This document shows positions 12,290 to 24,247 of a stretch of 64,000 bases of DNA, piece after piece; position 1 is the first letter of the stretch, and each line of letters opens with the position of its first letter. The position numbers and the translations under genes are program-made. Source of the stretch: Eriocheir sinensis (Eukaryota; Arthropoda; Malacostraca; Decapoda; Varunidae); the NCBI RefSeq assembly GCF_024679095.1, contig NC_066518.1:5749110-5813109 (forward strand). The letters are read 5' to 3'. A model generated the notes under the pieces. It searched no databases. It worked only from the letters and a program-made list of their open reading frames with translations, and was not told the DNA's origin.

Positions 12290-13045
12290 TGGCTTCACTC
12301 TCCCTCCGTACCCTCTTTCCCTCCCTCTCCGTCTTCCCTCCACCCCTGTTCTCCCCTCCACGCTGATCACTGACTTGTTCTCCCTCACACAGATCCCCAC
12401 CGGCCCCCGTCCTACCACACCCTTCCGAGACCCATCAGCTCTGCCGGCCCTCACATCAAAGGACCCTCGCTCCCCTCTCCCAACACTGACCTCCTCCCCT
12501 CATCGTGAACCCTCGCTGCCCCTCACTCACTCCCCTATTACACTCCCGTCCCAGGCAAAACGCACCTCATCTCTCACTTTCTCCCTCCTCAAAAATACGC
12601 TGCACCTCACTCCTCATTCCCGGTCCCTCCCACATCACTCATTTTCCCCATCTTACCCTTTCCTGTATTTACTCCTCACTTATACAGTCACGGTACACGT
12701 CGCCCCTCATTCTTAATCTCTCATCCACCCCTCATTCTCCCTCCTCAATCATCCGGAACTCTCCCCTTCCTTCTCTCCCTCTCTCCTCTCTCATCTACCA
12801 GCTCCTCCCTTTCCTCTCTTAACTATCAGCCCCTCACCCCTCCCCACAACTCTCGCCCTCACTTTCCACTATCAACAACCCACACATGACTCCTCAGCCT
12901 CTCTCTTTCACCTTTCCCCCTCTTCCGCCCTTCCCTACCCAAAACAACACACCTCACCACACATCAATAATTTCTCCCCGTCCCTTCCCTCTCCCTTACC
13001 GATGCCCCCTCCCCCGTCTCTCACCCCTCCTTTCCACGCCCTCGC
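12290..13045. repeat. Pyrimidine-rich low-complexity tract
   Basis: About 750 bases of C/T with scattered A (CTCACTCCTC-like words), open in several plus frames as Ser/Pro/Leu-rich peptides. There is no domain and no regular period. I regard it as simple sequence. Confidence 0.7.
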
Positions 13046-13349
13046 AAGTCTCCATAACAGTTGGGGCAGCGAGGCGCCAGACCGGGCAAAGTTAACATCC
13101 TATAACGTCGTTTGCCGGAGCCACGCAAGACCAAAAATGAGGCGACATAAACAGCCGTTAATTGTTATGAGGCGGGGGTCGGGGAGGAAGGGAGGGGGAC
13201 TTAGAGGCAGCGGCCAGGTGAGCAAAGTGAAGGTAAGGCAAGCGTGGGGCGTCAGGGGTGAGCACGAAGGGTGGAAATGGACAGGAAAGGTCAACGAGAA
13301 AAAAGGAAAATGGAAATAGTAGGCAAGAAAAGTGTAATGTGATAAATAT

Positions 13350-13359
13350 GTGTGTGTGT

Positions 13360-13416
<57 letters not shown>
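13350..13416. repeat. (GT)n microsatellite
   Basis: A GT run with one TA variant near the start. Confidence 0.95.
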
Positions 13417-13417
<1 letters not shown>

Positions 13418-13887
13418 CCGCTCTTAAAGACATGATGAATATTACGATAGGACACCTGCTAATTACCGAAAAATGGCGGAAGAACGAAAATACATCTTCC
13501 GACTAGGCTAGCCAGGTAGGAGCAGGCCGCGTCAGGTGAGGCTGTCGCGGGGAGAGGAAGGAGAGTAGCGAGAGGCTTAGAGTGGTATTAGGAAATGCTC
13601 CGGGTTCTTGTTATGACTGTTTAAGGCCAGAGAGGAACTACGTCGGGTTGTCATGAAAGTTGTCCCGTTAATAGCACGGCAGCCTTGTGAAACTACCACC
13701 AGGGTCATGAAACCACCAATAGAAACCCCGACAACTTCCGCGAGACCCTTTTTAAAAAGATGGACTAAGGCTCCGAAGAGTTCAATATTTTTATAAGTGG
13801 AGTGGCGCCCTTGAAATCACTCTCACTTATAACCTCTTTATCAGACAAAATATACTCATTCTGCGGCCATTCGTCTCCCTTCTCCAG

Positions 13888-14022
<135 letters not shown>

Positions 14023-14715
14023 TCTCCCTGTTTTCAATTCCTCCCTTCTCTCCACTTTTCCTGCCCTTGTTTCTCCCTCTCCCCTTTATACTCTCCTATC
14101 ATTCCCTGCCCTTGTCTCCTCCTCGCCCAGGTCAACAGCTCCGCCCCTCGCCATGCAGGCCACGCACACCCTCCTGGACGGCCCCTCAGTTGTGGGAAAT
14201 CAACACACTTTTTCCATATCCTCCTGTATCGCGTATTTGCATTTCTCAATATTTTCCATCAGGGCTCGAATTTACCTTTGCATTTTTCGACACTTTACTT
14301 TTAAATTTGGTTCTCTAAATTCACGGAGAAAGTATATTTTCCAAACAGTCTACAAAATGGATCTAAAAACAGATTTCTGAAGCGATAGCAAACACTCTTC
14401 CCGCTATCTACTCACCAATCGAGGTAAAACCGAATAGTCTTTCATTGTTGCATACAAATGGTTATTATTATAACAATGTCTGAGTATATTTTGTACACGA
14501 ATTAATCCTATTTCTCGCTGGCGTGCAATAAACAGGCTCCCAATGAACATAATAATTCGTTTGCTGTTTTAAAGCACAACATTTCAAATGCTTCACAGCC
14601 TGTTTTCGCATACACACACGATTCCGCATGTTTTTTTATGTATTTATGTATAAATTCATGCATGCATATATGTATGCATGCATGCAAGCATGGATGAATG
14701 CGTATGTATGTTTGC

Positions 14716-14718
<3 letters not shown>

Positions 14719-14811
<93 letters not shown>

Positions 14812-14813
14812 CC

Positions 14814-14872
<59 letters not shown>
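14719..14872. repeat. (GT)n microsatellite
   Basis: Two GT runs split by a CCCGTGTGTTTG interruption at about 14811-14822. GCAT/GTAT-rich simple sequence precedes them (about 14655-14715). Confidence 0.97.
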
Positions 14873-14873
<1 letters not shown>

Positions 14874-14924
14874 GCAGCTAAATATAAAACGTATCGGTGA
14901 AAGTATGTACGTATGTAAAAATGT

Positions 14925-15420
14925 GTGAAAAAATAGTCCGGAGCTAAGCAATGCACTGTAAAATAAAGTCGCTCCTGCCATAACAAAGGAAAAAATCGTT
15001 GAAAAGATAGTCCCTGTTGTGACAAAATAGATGGTAGTTGAAAAGGTTGTCCCTCGATAACAGAGGAGGTCGTCTATTTCAATGTAGAGAAAGTAGCTGA
15101 AAAAGTAGCCCTCATCGTAAAAGAGGAAGTTGTAACAGAGAAGAAAATAGCTGAGAAAGGTCTCCCCTGCTATAGGACAAGGTCGTCACTGTTCCAAAAG
15201 AGGAAGAAACATTTCCTGAAAAAATGTCTTCAGCTGTAAAGGGAGAAACTGCAACCGAGAAAGTTGTAAAAAAATAACTTCTTTTCGTAAACGTTAAAAA
15301 AATGTTACTGAGACAGTTATTTCCTCTGTAGAAGAAAAACTCGTCCCTGTGTTTATAAGAGCATGAGTCGTTGAAAGAGTATTTACTGTTACAACGGAAA
15401 AGGAAGAAAAAGTTGGAAAG
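14925..15420 (+). repeat. Decayed coding-like repeat array, left part
   Basis: Phrases of the type GTTGAAAAGATAGTCCCTG, then (G)TAAAAGAGGAAGT, then GTTGAAAAAG recur about every 35-60 bases (for example near 15000, 15040, 15095, 15155, 15180, 15340). In the best-kept units one frame reads like Val-Val-Glu-Lys-x-Val-Pro-Val-Val-Lys-Glu-Glu, but stops and shifts break it within one or two units. It is therefore a degenerate array of a Val/Pro/Lys/Glu-type repeat, either once coding or merely codon-like. It continues after the SINE at 15423-15675. Confidence 0.6.
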
Positions 15421-15422
15421 TT

Positions 15423-15676
15423 TTGTTTAGTCGGCGCAACATCTGTGGTCATATGCCGGACAGAGACAGAAGGGGAAGGAATTATAGAAGGGAACAGATC
15501 CCAGGAGACGGGACACAACCCCCGATTAATATCTGGTATACCCATTCATTTCTGGGTGGACAGGGGCGTAGGGTATCGGAAAAGCCGCCCAAGTTTTTCC
15601 ATTCCGCCCGGGAATCGAACCCTGGCTCTCTCTGTTGTGAGCCGAGTGTGCTAACCACTGCACCACGAAGCCCCCG
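15423..15676 (-). mobile_element. tRNA-derived SINE with near-perfect Pol III boxes
   Basis: Read on the minus strand, the element starts at about 15676 with a tRNA-like head GGGGGCTTCGTGGTGCAGTG. The A box is TGGTGCAGTGG, and the B box GGTTCGATTCC (about 15605-15615) matches the consensus GGTTCRANNCC exactly. A body of about 180 bases follows, ending in GTTGCGCCGACTAAACAAAA. It is clearly a SINE and not a tRNA gene, because the head runs straight into an unrelated body. It splits the decayed array, whose phrases resume at 15677. Because the flanking repeats are alike, the target-site duplication cannot be read with certainty. Confidence 0.85.
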
Positions 15677-16245
15677 GAAAAAGAAGAAGTTCAGAAAGTT
15701 GTCCCCTCTGAAAATAAGTAAAATCGTTGAAAACTTGTTCCCTCTGCTGATGAAAGAGCTGGTCCAGTTCCAAAAGATTAGTCAAAAGTCGTTGAAAAGA
15801 TAACTGCCGGTGTTTATATTTCATAAGAAAGGTACAATACAAAGAATAAGTGAAAAAGTTCTTGTCGCAAAATAAGTTGAAAAACCTGCCCCTTCCGTTA
15901 ATTAAGGAAATGGTCGTTCCTGTTCCAAACGGGGAAGAAAAACTCGTGGAAAAGGCTTCGTCCAATGAAAAGGAAAAATCAGCAACAAAGGAGAGAGGAA
16001 ATGAAAAAGACGGCCTTATCATTAAAGAATAGAATGTTGTTGAGAGAAACGTCCCTCCGTTACAAAAAAAAGGGAAGAAAAAATAATTGTTAGATTAATC
16101 GCAGGAAAAAAGATGAAAAAAAAGCAAGTCCCTGTTGTGGAAGAAGAAACTGACAGAACGCGAGGCAACGGTTGAAAAGAACGTCCCTGTAACTGTAGTG
16201 AAAAGTGAGGCGAATGAGAAAGTAAACATTAGACAGCATAAGCAA
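15677..16245 (+). repeat. Decayed coding-like repeat array, right part
   Basis: The same phrases continue: GTCCCCTCTGAAAATAAG (15702), TTCCCTCTGCTGATGAAAGA (15739), GTCGTTCCTGTTCCAAACGG (near 15912), GTCCCTCCGTTACAAAA (near 16051), GTCCCTGTTGTGGAAGAAG (near 16126) and GTCCCTGTAACTGTAGTG (near 16182). The longest surviving frame (15850-16029, 60 codons) is Lys/Glu-rich and includes VPVPNGEEKLVEK. It shows no domain. Confidence 0.6.
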
Positions 16246-16859
16246 TCAGTGATAACAGTTCATGCCGCGAAGGGTGACGACAGCAGATCAGGGCATTTTC
16301 AGACTGCCATAAATGTGTCATAAGAACATAAGAACATAAGAACGCAGGAGTCTGCAAGAGGCCGGTAGGCCTGTACGAGGCAGCTCCTTTGACCCTAAGC
16401 TCCCGTGTATCTAACCCCACCTAATATCGCTGTCCATGAATTTATCTAGTCTATTTTTGAATGTGACAATTGTATTGGCACTCACCACATGACTGCTAAG
16501 CCTATTCTGTTGAATCTGAATTTATCCAGTTTAAACCATACTTCGTGTCCTACCCGGTTCTTTCATCCATTTATAAACCTCGATCATGTCCACACACCCT
16601 TCGCCTTTAGAGAATGCAAGTTTAACTGTTTGAGTCTTTCCTCGTATGGCATTTCTCAACCCCTGAATCATATTCTAACATTTTGATATCCATTCTATAG
16701 TAGGTGTACAGAACTGAACCGCATAGTCAAGATGAGGTCTAACTAATGCTAAATATAGTTTGAGGAAGACTTCAGGGCTTCTGGCTTTGCTTACGCTCAA
16801 ATAAAAAAAATCCAGTACCCTATTATTAGCTCGATTTCCTTGTTGATTGTGTTGACGGA

Positions 16860-17526
16860 GACGGAGATCAGGCTAACACTACCCCTCCTCTCTCCTCCAG
16901 ACCCTACTATTGAGAGTGTCATTTAGCAAATAGTTATGTAGAGGGGGTTGTTCTACCTACACAGAAAGCTGCACTTCCCTACATTGAACTCCATCTGCCA
17001 TTTATCCCCCAGTCATATAATCTGTTGAGTTCACTGAGAATACTAGCGTCCTGATCCCGACTCAATTACTCTACCGATCTTGGTATCAGTGGACCCTAAC
17101 CCCGAACCTGGAGGACCCCGTAACACATCCCCAGTCAGATCTTTTATTATTGCACGCCTTGACCCCCAGTCAAAACTTTACCCTCTACTCCGTGAGCCTG
17201 TAATTTAAGCAACAGTCGTTGGTGAGGAACGACAAAGATTGGTGAGGCATGACCTACCTTTTGTGAACCCATGCTGCGAGTCGTTGAAATAAGCTATGTT
17301 TTAAAATGCTGAATGTTCCTGGCTATATTATGACTCCCAGCATCTTCCTATAACCGATGTTAAGCTAATTGGGCGATAGTTGCTACTTTCCATAGGCTCG
17401 CACGGCACCAGTATTAACCATCTTAAAGAAGATGGTTCGGTGGGTGTCTGATTATATCACCTACTAGCCTTTATACCCCTCGGAAATATCCCGTCAGACC
17501 TGGCGACTTGTTCTTCTTAAGCTTAT
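16860..17526 (-). pseudogene. CR1-like reverse transcriptase core, multiply broken
   Basis: Recognisable RT pieces occur on the minus strand. NYRPISLTSVIG is at about 17335-17380, NDSQHGFTKGRSCLTN at about 17230-17290, and LYDWGDKWQMEFNVGKCS at about 16970-17025. Between them the expected blocks containing the first catalytic Asp, the PQG block and the FADD motif are deleted or unreadable, and stop codons are frequent. It is a dead copy. Confidence 0.7.
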
Positions 17527-18072
17527 CTATCTCATCTGAACTACTTGCCTGTTAATTATTATATCCCTCAATTTATCGCCATCCCTATAGTCGTTCGATC
17601 CTCCTGTGTGAATACTGAATAGTCGTTCAACAATGTGCTCATATTTTCGTAATTTTGTGTTTGATTTCAGCGGTCCAATTTTCTCCCGTGTTTTTGTTCT
17701 ATACATCTGAAAGAAGCCCTTAGGATTACTTTTCGCCTCATTTGCTACTTTGATCTCATAGTTCTTTTTTGCTATCTTGGTGTTTTTCTTAACTAATCTA
17801 GATAGTTCGACGTACCGGCCCCTGAGATGTGTTTCCCCATTCTTTATTTTCTGATAAATTCCCTTCTTTAACCCAATCTCGTGTTTTAGTCCACGAGTCA
17901 TCCACTTAGGATCATTGTTTTCTTTTCTAAGTGTTCGCTGTGGTATATGCTGTTCTTGCCCCTCTACTATTACTCTAACTAAATTATTGTAAGACATTTC
18001 TACCTGGTTCTCCTGGCTCTCCAATCCGCAGTTCTGGCCCTCATGAATCCCTAAATTATCCCAGTTTACCCC
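17527..18072 (-). pseudogene. CR1-like ORF2 endonuclease-RT linker
   Basis: This is an open frame of about 165 codons, extendable without a stop to about 18072 (TGVNWDNLGIHEGQNC). It carries PKWMTRGLKHEIGLKKGIYQ, then KNTKIAKKNYEIKVANEAKS, then NPKGFFQMYRTKTREKIGPL. This is the standard segment N-terminal to the LINE reverse transcriptase: a W-(M/F)-x-x-x-(L/I)K start, a charged helical stretch, and NPK-x-FF-x-Y-x-x-x-K-x-x-x-x-x-x-GPL. The family's PW is KW here. No endonuclease lies upstream. It encodes nothing functional on its own. Confidence 0.8.
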
Positions 18073-18153
18073 AGTTTAGTTAAAGTGGCGCCAGTGATAG
18101 CGTTGCATTGTTAGTTGTGGTGGAGAAACTACTGTTGCTGCTGTCGATGTTGA

Positions 18154-18178
18154 TGTTATTGTTGCTGTTGTTGTTGTT

Positions 18179-18229
<51 letters not shown>
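18154..18229. repeat. (GTT)n microsatellite
   Basis: A GTT run just outside the 5' edge of the decayed LINE, followed by T-rich and TCC-rich simple sequence to about 18340. Confidence 0.95.
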
Positions 18230-18752
18230 CTTTATTACATTTATTTTTCTTCTGAATCATATTTTTCTTATATTTTTCCTTCCTCCTCCTCCTACTCCTT
18301 TTCCATTTTTCCTTTTCCTCCTCCTCCTCCTCCTCGACTTTCCGGAGAATGAAATAAACTCGCCGCCACTTGGGAAATATCAGCGCCCCGCCTCCGAACT
18401 CAGTTTTAGAAGTTGAAACATTAAATAAAGTTCAAAAAATTTCTTAACGCTGTTTCATTATTTTACTAAGTAGGTACATCCTCAGACATTACACACTCCC
18501 CGGGTAAAGTTTAAGTAAGCCCCCCCCCACCCATCCCCCCACCCCCACCTCCCGAACCTCACCATCCGGGCCTGCACCTTCTTCGCCTGCTGCTGCTCCA
18601 CTTATTGGCTCCATTACTTCATGGGCCGAGACGCGCATGCACCCAGGAGCGGCGGCAATGGGAATGAAGGAGGAACAGAAATGCATGCAAATTACCCACG
18701 AATTTTGCTGGAATGGCGATACTCTTCATGGGAAGTAATCCTAACGTGACTT

Positions 18753-18927
<175 letters not shown>

Positions 18928-19327
18928 TCTATCTCTTTCTATCTATCTATCTATTCCACACTAAATGAAACCACACAAAAGGCTTGAAAGTGATGCGCAT
19001 ACGATAGGCCGAGCTGTTTTGTGTTTGGTGGGTTTGTGTGGATGCTGGCGGACAGTGTAGCGTGTGGTATGTGCATGTGGCGGCGGCTATTGTGCGGCGT
19101 GTGGCAAGGCTGTGGTGATGTATGTGTGGAGGGGCGACGTATGGGATGTGTTGGGTATTGCGTGTCGGGTGGGGAGGGTGGTGGTGATGATTTAGGAATG
19201 GCTCGTTGTGTGATGCATGCAGTGATTAGAGGACGGGTGGTGAGTGCTGAGAGTGGTTGGTGAGGCGGTGAACGGAGGGTGGTGGTTCGGTGTGGTGTGA
19301 GGTGGTGGGTGAGAGGTGGGTGAGGGG

Positions 19328-19492
19328 GTGAGTGAGTGGTGTGAAGTGGTGGATGAGTGGTGTGTGGTGGTGGCTGAGTGGTGTGAGGTGGTGGGTGAGT
19401 GGTGTGAGGTGGTGGGTGAGTGGTGTGTGGTGGCGGTTTAGTGGTGTGTGGTGGTGGGTGAGTGGTGTGAAGTGGTGAGTGAGTGGTGATGA
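19328..19492. repeat. 21-bp GT-rich minisatellite
   Basis: The unit is close to TGAGTGGTGTGAGGTGGTGG plus G, repeated about 7.5 times, with looser copies from about 19280. Because 21 is a multiple of three, the minus strand reads as a clean heptapeptide repeat HTTHPPP within a 219-codon open frame. With no other support I do not call it a gene. Confidence 0.85.
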
Positions 19493-21154
19493 TGTGAGTA
19501 GTGTTGTTGATAAGAGGCTTCAACACAAACACACCGACGAATATCCACGCGAAATACTGAGGCGGACGGTTGCCACAGGGCCGCAAGGCATAAGCATTTA
19601 GGCTGATCAAAGCACCAGCGCTCTCTCCTACTTATTTATTTACGGTGCGGCAACATGCGGCATTTTCCCTCTCTATATTTAGCTCTTGGCTGGCTTCCAT
19701 TCGTACGAGCAAAAAAAAGAGTATGACAGAACCTCAAGTGATGGCCGGACAGCCCCACGATGACGGCCTTACCTGAGGTCGGCCAGGATCACTTTCATTT
19801 ATCGTGTGAGCGGCCACGACGGGAGACATTCTTTACTTTCTCACGTGCTATGATCCAAATAAGCAAGAAATATTCGAAATCAATACTTTCTGTACGATCA
19901 AAGACTGTAGTCAAGCTGAAATGTCGGCACCGTGATTAAAAGTCGTCCCAGCACATTGATCTACTCTACACAAGGGCTAAGCACGCCCGAAACACGCTGT
20001 TCCTATAAAAGAGGACAAAAAATGGTTCCAACTAATTATACATTTTAGTTAGAAAGGTATCTTGATACTCTCCATATAAAGTTCAAGTCCTAGGAAGAAG
20101 GGTATACAGACGATGGAAGGCTGATGATGGAAGTTGCTGATTAACTAAATTTATATTACCAGTGGAAAAAGACTACAGTGACCCCTCACGTCCCCTCTCG
20201 ATGACCAGCGTGCCTGAACTGCGCCGAGGGGACAGACAAGCGGCTGCGTCAGGGAGCCTAGGTCAAATTAATTAAATGAAGATAAATTGGTTCAGGTTCG
20301 GGCCAGGCTGATAACTATTTCCAACGTAAAGTTCATTGGATTTACACGGCTCAGTCCTGGCGAGGTGGAGGCGTTGCTGGAGCATCATTCTCACAACAGC
20401 ATGTTTATTGCATTACCTGCGGCAGGTGGGGACACGACTGACGTGCCGCGCCGCCCCTTCACCGCGATTACCCACAAATTTTTCCTCCCTTCTTGTCCGA
20501 CAAAGGTTCAACGCCCCGACGCGACGCTTAATGGCTGTTGAGGTGAGGCAGAGACACACTTAAGGGTCGTGGCCCTCTCTCTCATAGTTCACAGCACGAT
20601 ACATGCATCACTAAACTCTTACCAATTACCAACATCCACTGGGTGTTCATTTAATCAACTCGTCACCCGGTTTTTTTCCAACATTTTTCCTCCGTCTGTA
20701 CGTACTTGAAAAAATTATTCCCCCAAATCAGATTCATGAACAAAATCTGACTAAATCTATTTGGTCTTGATAATAAACAAAATATTTCCAATATCAGCTT
20801 TCAACTTAATTATTCAAGAATATGTCTATATGTAAAGATAAGAACAATTACCTTATATTATTTATCTTCGGTATGATATGCATTATCATTATCACAATCA
20901 CATGTACTCTTTCAAATCTGATAAGCAGCGTTTTTCCGGTGTTAGGATGCTTAGCTGCACTGCTCTCACTTTGAAAATAGATCCAGGAATCTATCCGTGC
21001 TTACTATTTCCATTACTTTGTCACCATTCTTTAATCCAAACTGTCCAGAAACTGCTTCTCTAGTAAAGGAGTGGAGTGAAAAAACTCGGTAATGACGTTT
21101 TGAGTGCTTCAAGAATAAAACAAGAAAAAAAGAAATAAGGAAACCATCAAATCC

Positions 21155-21160
<6 letters not shown>
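19493..21160. other. Spacer, no gene recognised
   Basis: Mixed DNA. A GC-richer patch at about 20200-20580 is open in two plus frames without recognisable motifs. The rest is AT-rich. Confidence 0.45.

Positions 21161-21245
<85 letters not shown>
21161..21245. repeat. (TC)n microsatellite
   Basis: An uninterrupted TC run. Confidence 0.97.
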
Positions 21246-21248
<3 letters not shown>

Positions 21249-21517
21249 GGTATCATTATTTCACGAGGTGAGGAGCACAAGGTCGTCGGCCTGGCGGTCC
21301 TGCATGCAGCGCAGCGAGCAAGCCCCGACTCTCCTCATTATCCGCCCCCAGCTGAACATTCGCCACAATACTACCGAAAGTTTGCAATTTATGAACCAAA
21401 ACGCGCGACGCTGCCGATATTACCGCCGGGAGACAGAAAATCAAACATTGGGAGCTGTGAGTAAGGTGCAGTGACGTAATATGAAGCGACGTGCTGGAAA
21501 ATGTGATGTGGCTGACA

Positions 21518-21520
<3 letters not shown>

Positions 21521-21574
<54 letters not shown>
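21521..21574. repeat. (GT)n microsatellite
   Basis: A pure GT run, followed by CAGA-rich simple sequence to about 21628. Confidence 0.96.
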
Positions 21575-21578
<4 letters not shown>

Positions 21579-22092
21579 GAGACAGTCAGACACAGACAGA
21601 CAAAAAGATACAGACAGACAGAGACATAGTGAATGAGTGAGGGGAGAGCTTTAAATTGATAGTGTTAGATAAGACTTTTGGTTCAGTATTTATCTTCAAT
21701 CACATTTTTCTTCACCCTTCAATCACCACCATCACCACCACAACAACTATCCCATTCACCACCAAACCACCTACCGCCACCACCACCTCTACCACCGCCT
21801 CCACTAACACCGCGGAAGCGCTCTTAACTTTCCACCAGATGGGGTCCACATTTAACAGTCTATGTACCAGGCCAACTTACCATCAATCCAAGTGTCTCGC
21901 ACTGGCCTACCAAGCGACAAACTTCAGTGCAATGTATGCGTCTGGTGGAGGGCCGGGACTGAATGCGGGGAGGAAGGAAGGACAGTGTGAGGCAGTATAT
22001 TGCAAACTTTTGATTAGATTACGGGGAAAAATATCGTGTGGCTGAGGGAACTGCGAGAGAAGTATAAGATTAAGAAAAGAAATACAATGAAG

Positions 22093-22366
<274 letters not shown>

Positions 22367-23898
22367 AATTCAAAGAGAGGATGATCACGATAATGACTAT
22401 GACGGCAATAAACAAAACAAAACAAAAAAAAAAATAAAAAAAACGAAAACAAAACATGAGATTCAGTGGCATGACAAAAAAAAATATTTCGGAGTAAGAA
22501 AATATCGCAAAAAAATGAAAAGAAGAAAGGAGAGGACGAACAGGATAGTGCAAGAAGAAGGGAAAGAGTAACTACACGCAGGAGAAGGAGAACGAAGAAG
22601 AGAAGGGCGAGAGGGGGAGGACGTGCAATAAGAGGATGAAGAGGACGAGGACGAGGAGGAGGAGGAGGAGGAGGGAGAGCACGAGAGAGAGGTGGTCGGC
22701 TCAAAGTTAGGAGAGTCAATAGAGGTGTTTGATTAGTGGAGGACACAGACAATGGCTCAGTCCAATGTCAAGATTATATGGAGAATGGTACCCAGCGGCG
22801 CCCTCTCCCCCCTCACTCCCCGGAGCCCTCAGTTCCAAACATTCGTACTTGGGTTCGTATCGACAAAGGGTAGGTACACTTCTTTGAAAAGGTTTTCGTT
22901 CAAGTTGTTGGGTCTCTCACTGGCCGTTTCATAAGCCTGGTGTGGTTTTTTTTTACGAAGATTTTGAACCATGAACGAGTAACTCACTCATGAAAACTTG
23001 TCTAGTATTTCATGTAGCCTTTTAAGGTATTAGTAGTGAGAACCTATAGCGTCTAAAACTTTCAGGCCTAAGTCTCAAAATAATTGTAACCTTTTCCTTC
23101 CGACGTGATAAATGAGGTCTACAAAAAAAAACATGCTCTTCTTAGTGTCGCATAAGACGGCAAAAAGACATGTAACTCCTTTTAAGTAGCAGATATAGAT
23201 GAAATTAGACACCGATCCCCATATCTCTCAATTGAAGTGGCCCAAAATGCTTACATGCTCTCTTTCATGAGTTGGTTTCATTGCCTATGCGTTAAAAGTC
23301 GTAACGAATGACGATGATGAAAATGACGTCCTACTTTTACTTCCAGAATCTATTTAAAAAACAGGTGATTAACGTAACACAGACAAAGAGATCGAAGAGT
23401 ATCCAGGCAATAAGAGGAGGCGTGCATGATGGACGATGTGTTGGATGTGCTTCTATCACGTGAAAGATGCGGTGATTCATTGCACCTCACCTCCATGGAG
23501 TAATTACGCCACACAAGAAAATAAGTGAATGATTTACAAGGGCTCCAAGCACCAGGAAGGGGCGTCGGATGCTGGTAGCGACTCCCACGTTACTCACGCA
23601 CACAAAAAAGTACTCACTCTAAGAATACTACATCGAGCTGGGGCCCAAAGGAATAAGACAATAGAAAACCTTTGATTCGACTAAAGTTTCAGCGATCAAC
23701 AGTAAATTTCAGGGATCGTAAAAGTCTCCTTCCGTCAATGAGTTCCAGACGAGACTTGAAAGACTTCGGGGCGGAGGCGGTTGGTTAGCGGCGCCCTGAA
23801 CACTGCTTTCCTGGCGCATTGGATGTTCGAGTTACTTTTCCCTCACGCCAGGAATTTCATTTTGCTTCATCCGATTCATTACTCTTATTCTTGATGTT

Positions 23899-24080
23899 CC
23901 TTTCTATATATCGCATGTTTGCATTATCTTACCTACAGCCTCTTTCCATAACCTATTATTCAACTTCCTTTCTATGTATCGCATGACTCCATTCATCTAT
24001 CTCACCCCTTCTTCTCATGACTTATTATTGATGTGCTTTTTTTTCTAAGTACGTATGGCATGACTTTATTCCTTTTTTTA
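23899..24080. repeat. Diverged 68-bp tandem repeat
   Basis: CCTTTCTATATATCGCATG at 23899 recurs as CCTTTCTATGTATCGCATGA at 23967, and more weakly near 24042. Each is followed by an ACTTATTATT-like landmark. That makes about 2.5 copies. Confidence 0.55.
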
Positions 24081-24195
24081 ATCGACTTCCTGGAGGAGGG
24101 ATATAATGCATATTGTCACCGAATTCATATGAGAAAATTCTTAGGTGAATATTCCGATCTGATTCAAATTTGGGGAAAAAATGCGAGTAAAACTG

Positions 24196-24247
24196 ACTGA
24201 GTGATGGCGAGCGAGTGATGGCGAGTGAGTGATGGCGAGCGAGTGAT
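24196..24247. repeat. 14-bp minisatellite
   Basis: GAGTGATGGCGAGC/T is repeated about 3.5 times. AAAACTGAC occurs immediately before and immediately after the array, which looks like a short duplicated flank. Confidence 0.75.

Larger units (their letters stand above)
16319..18072 (-). mobile_element. Decayed CR1-like LINE, 5' truncated
   Basis: From right to left on the minus strand come the ORF2 linker (17527-18072), the RT core with many stops (about 16900-17520) and the RT C-terminal region (about 16400-16850, with LALVRPHLDYAVQF). The 3' end is three tandem TTCTTATG octamers (16319-16343). A 3' end of short tandem 8-mers without a poly-A tail is typical of the CR1 group. The element starts inside the linker, so it is a 5'-truncated copy. 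It is much older-looking than the related element at 37.6-40.9 kb. Confidence 0.8.

Noticed and set aside
15605..15676. A functional tRNA gene
   Set aside because: The Pol III boxes are excellent, but the head continues into a SINE body and the anticodon arm cannot be folded convincingly. The same holds for the heads at 2.5 and 41.5 kb.
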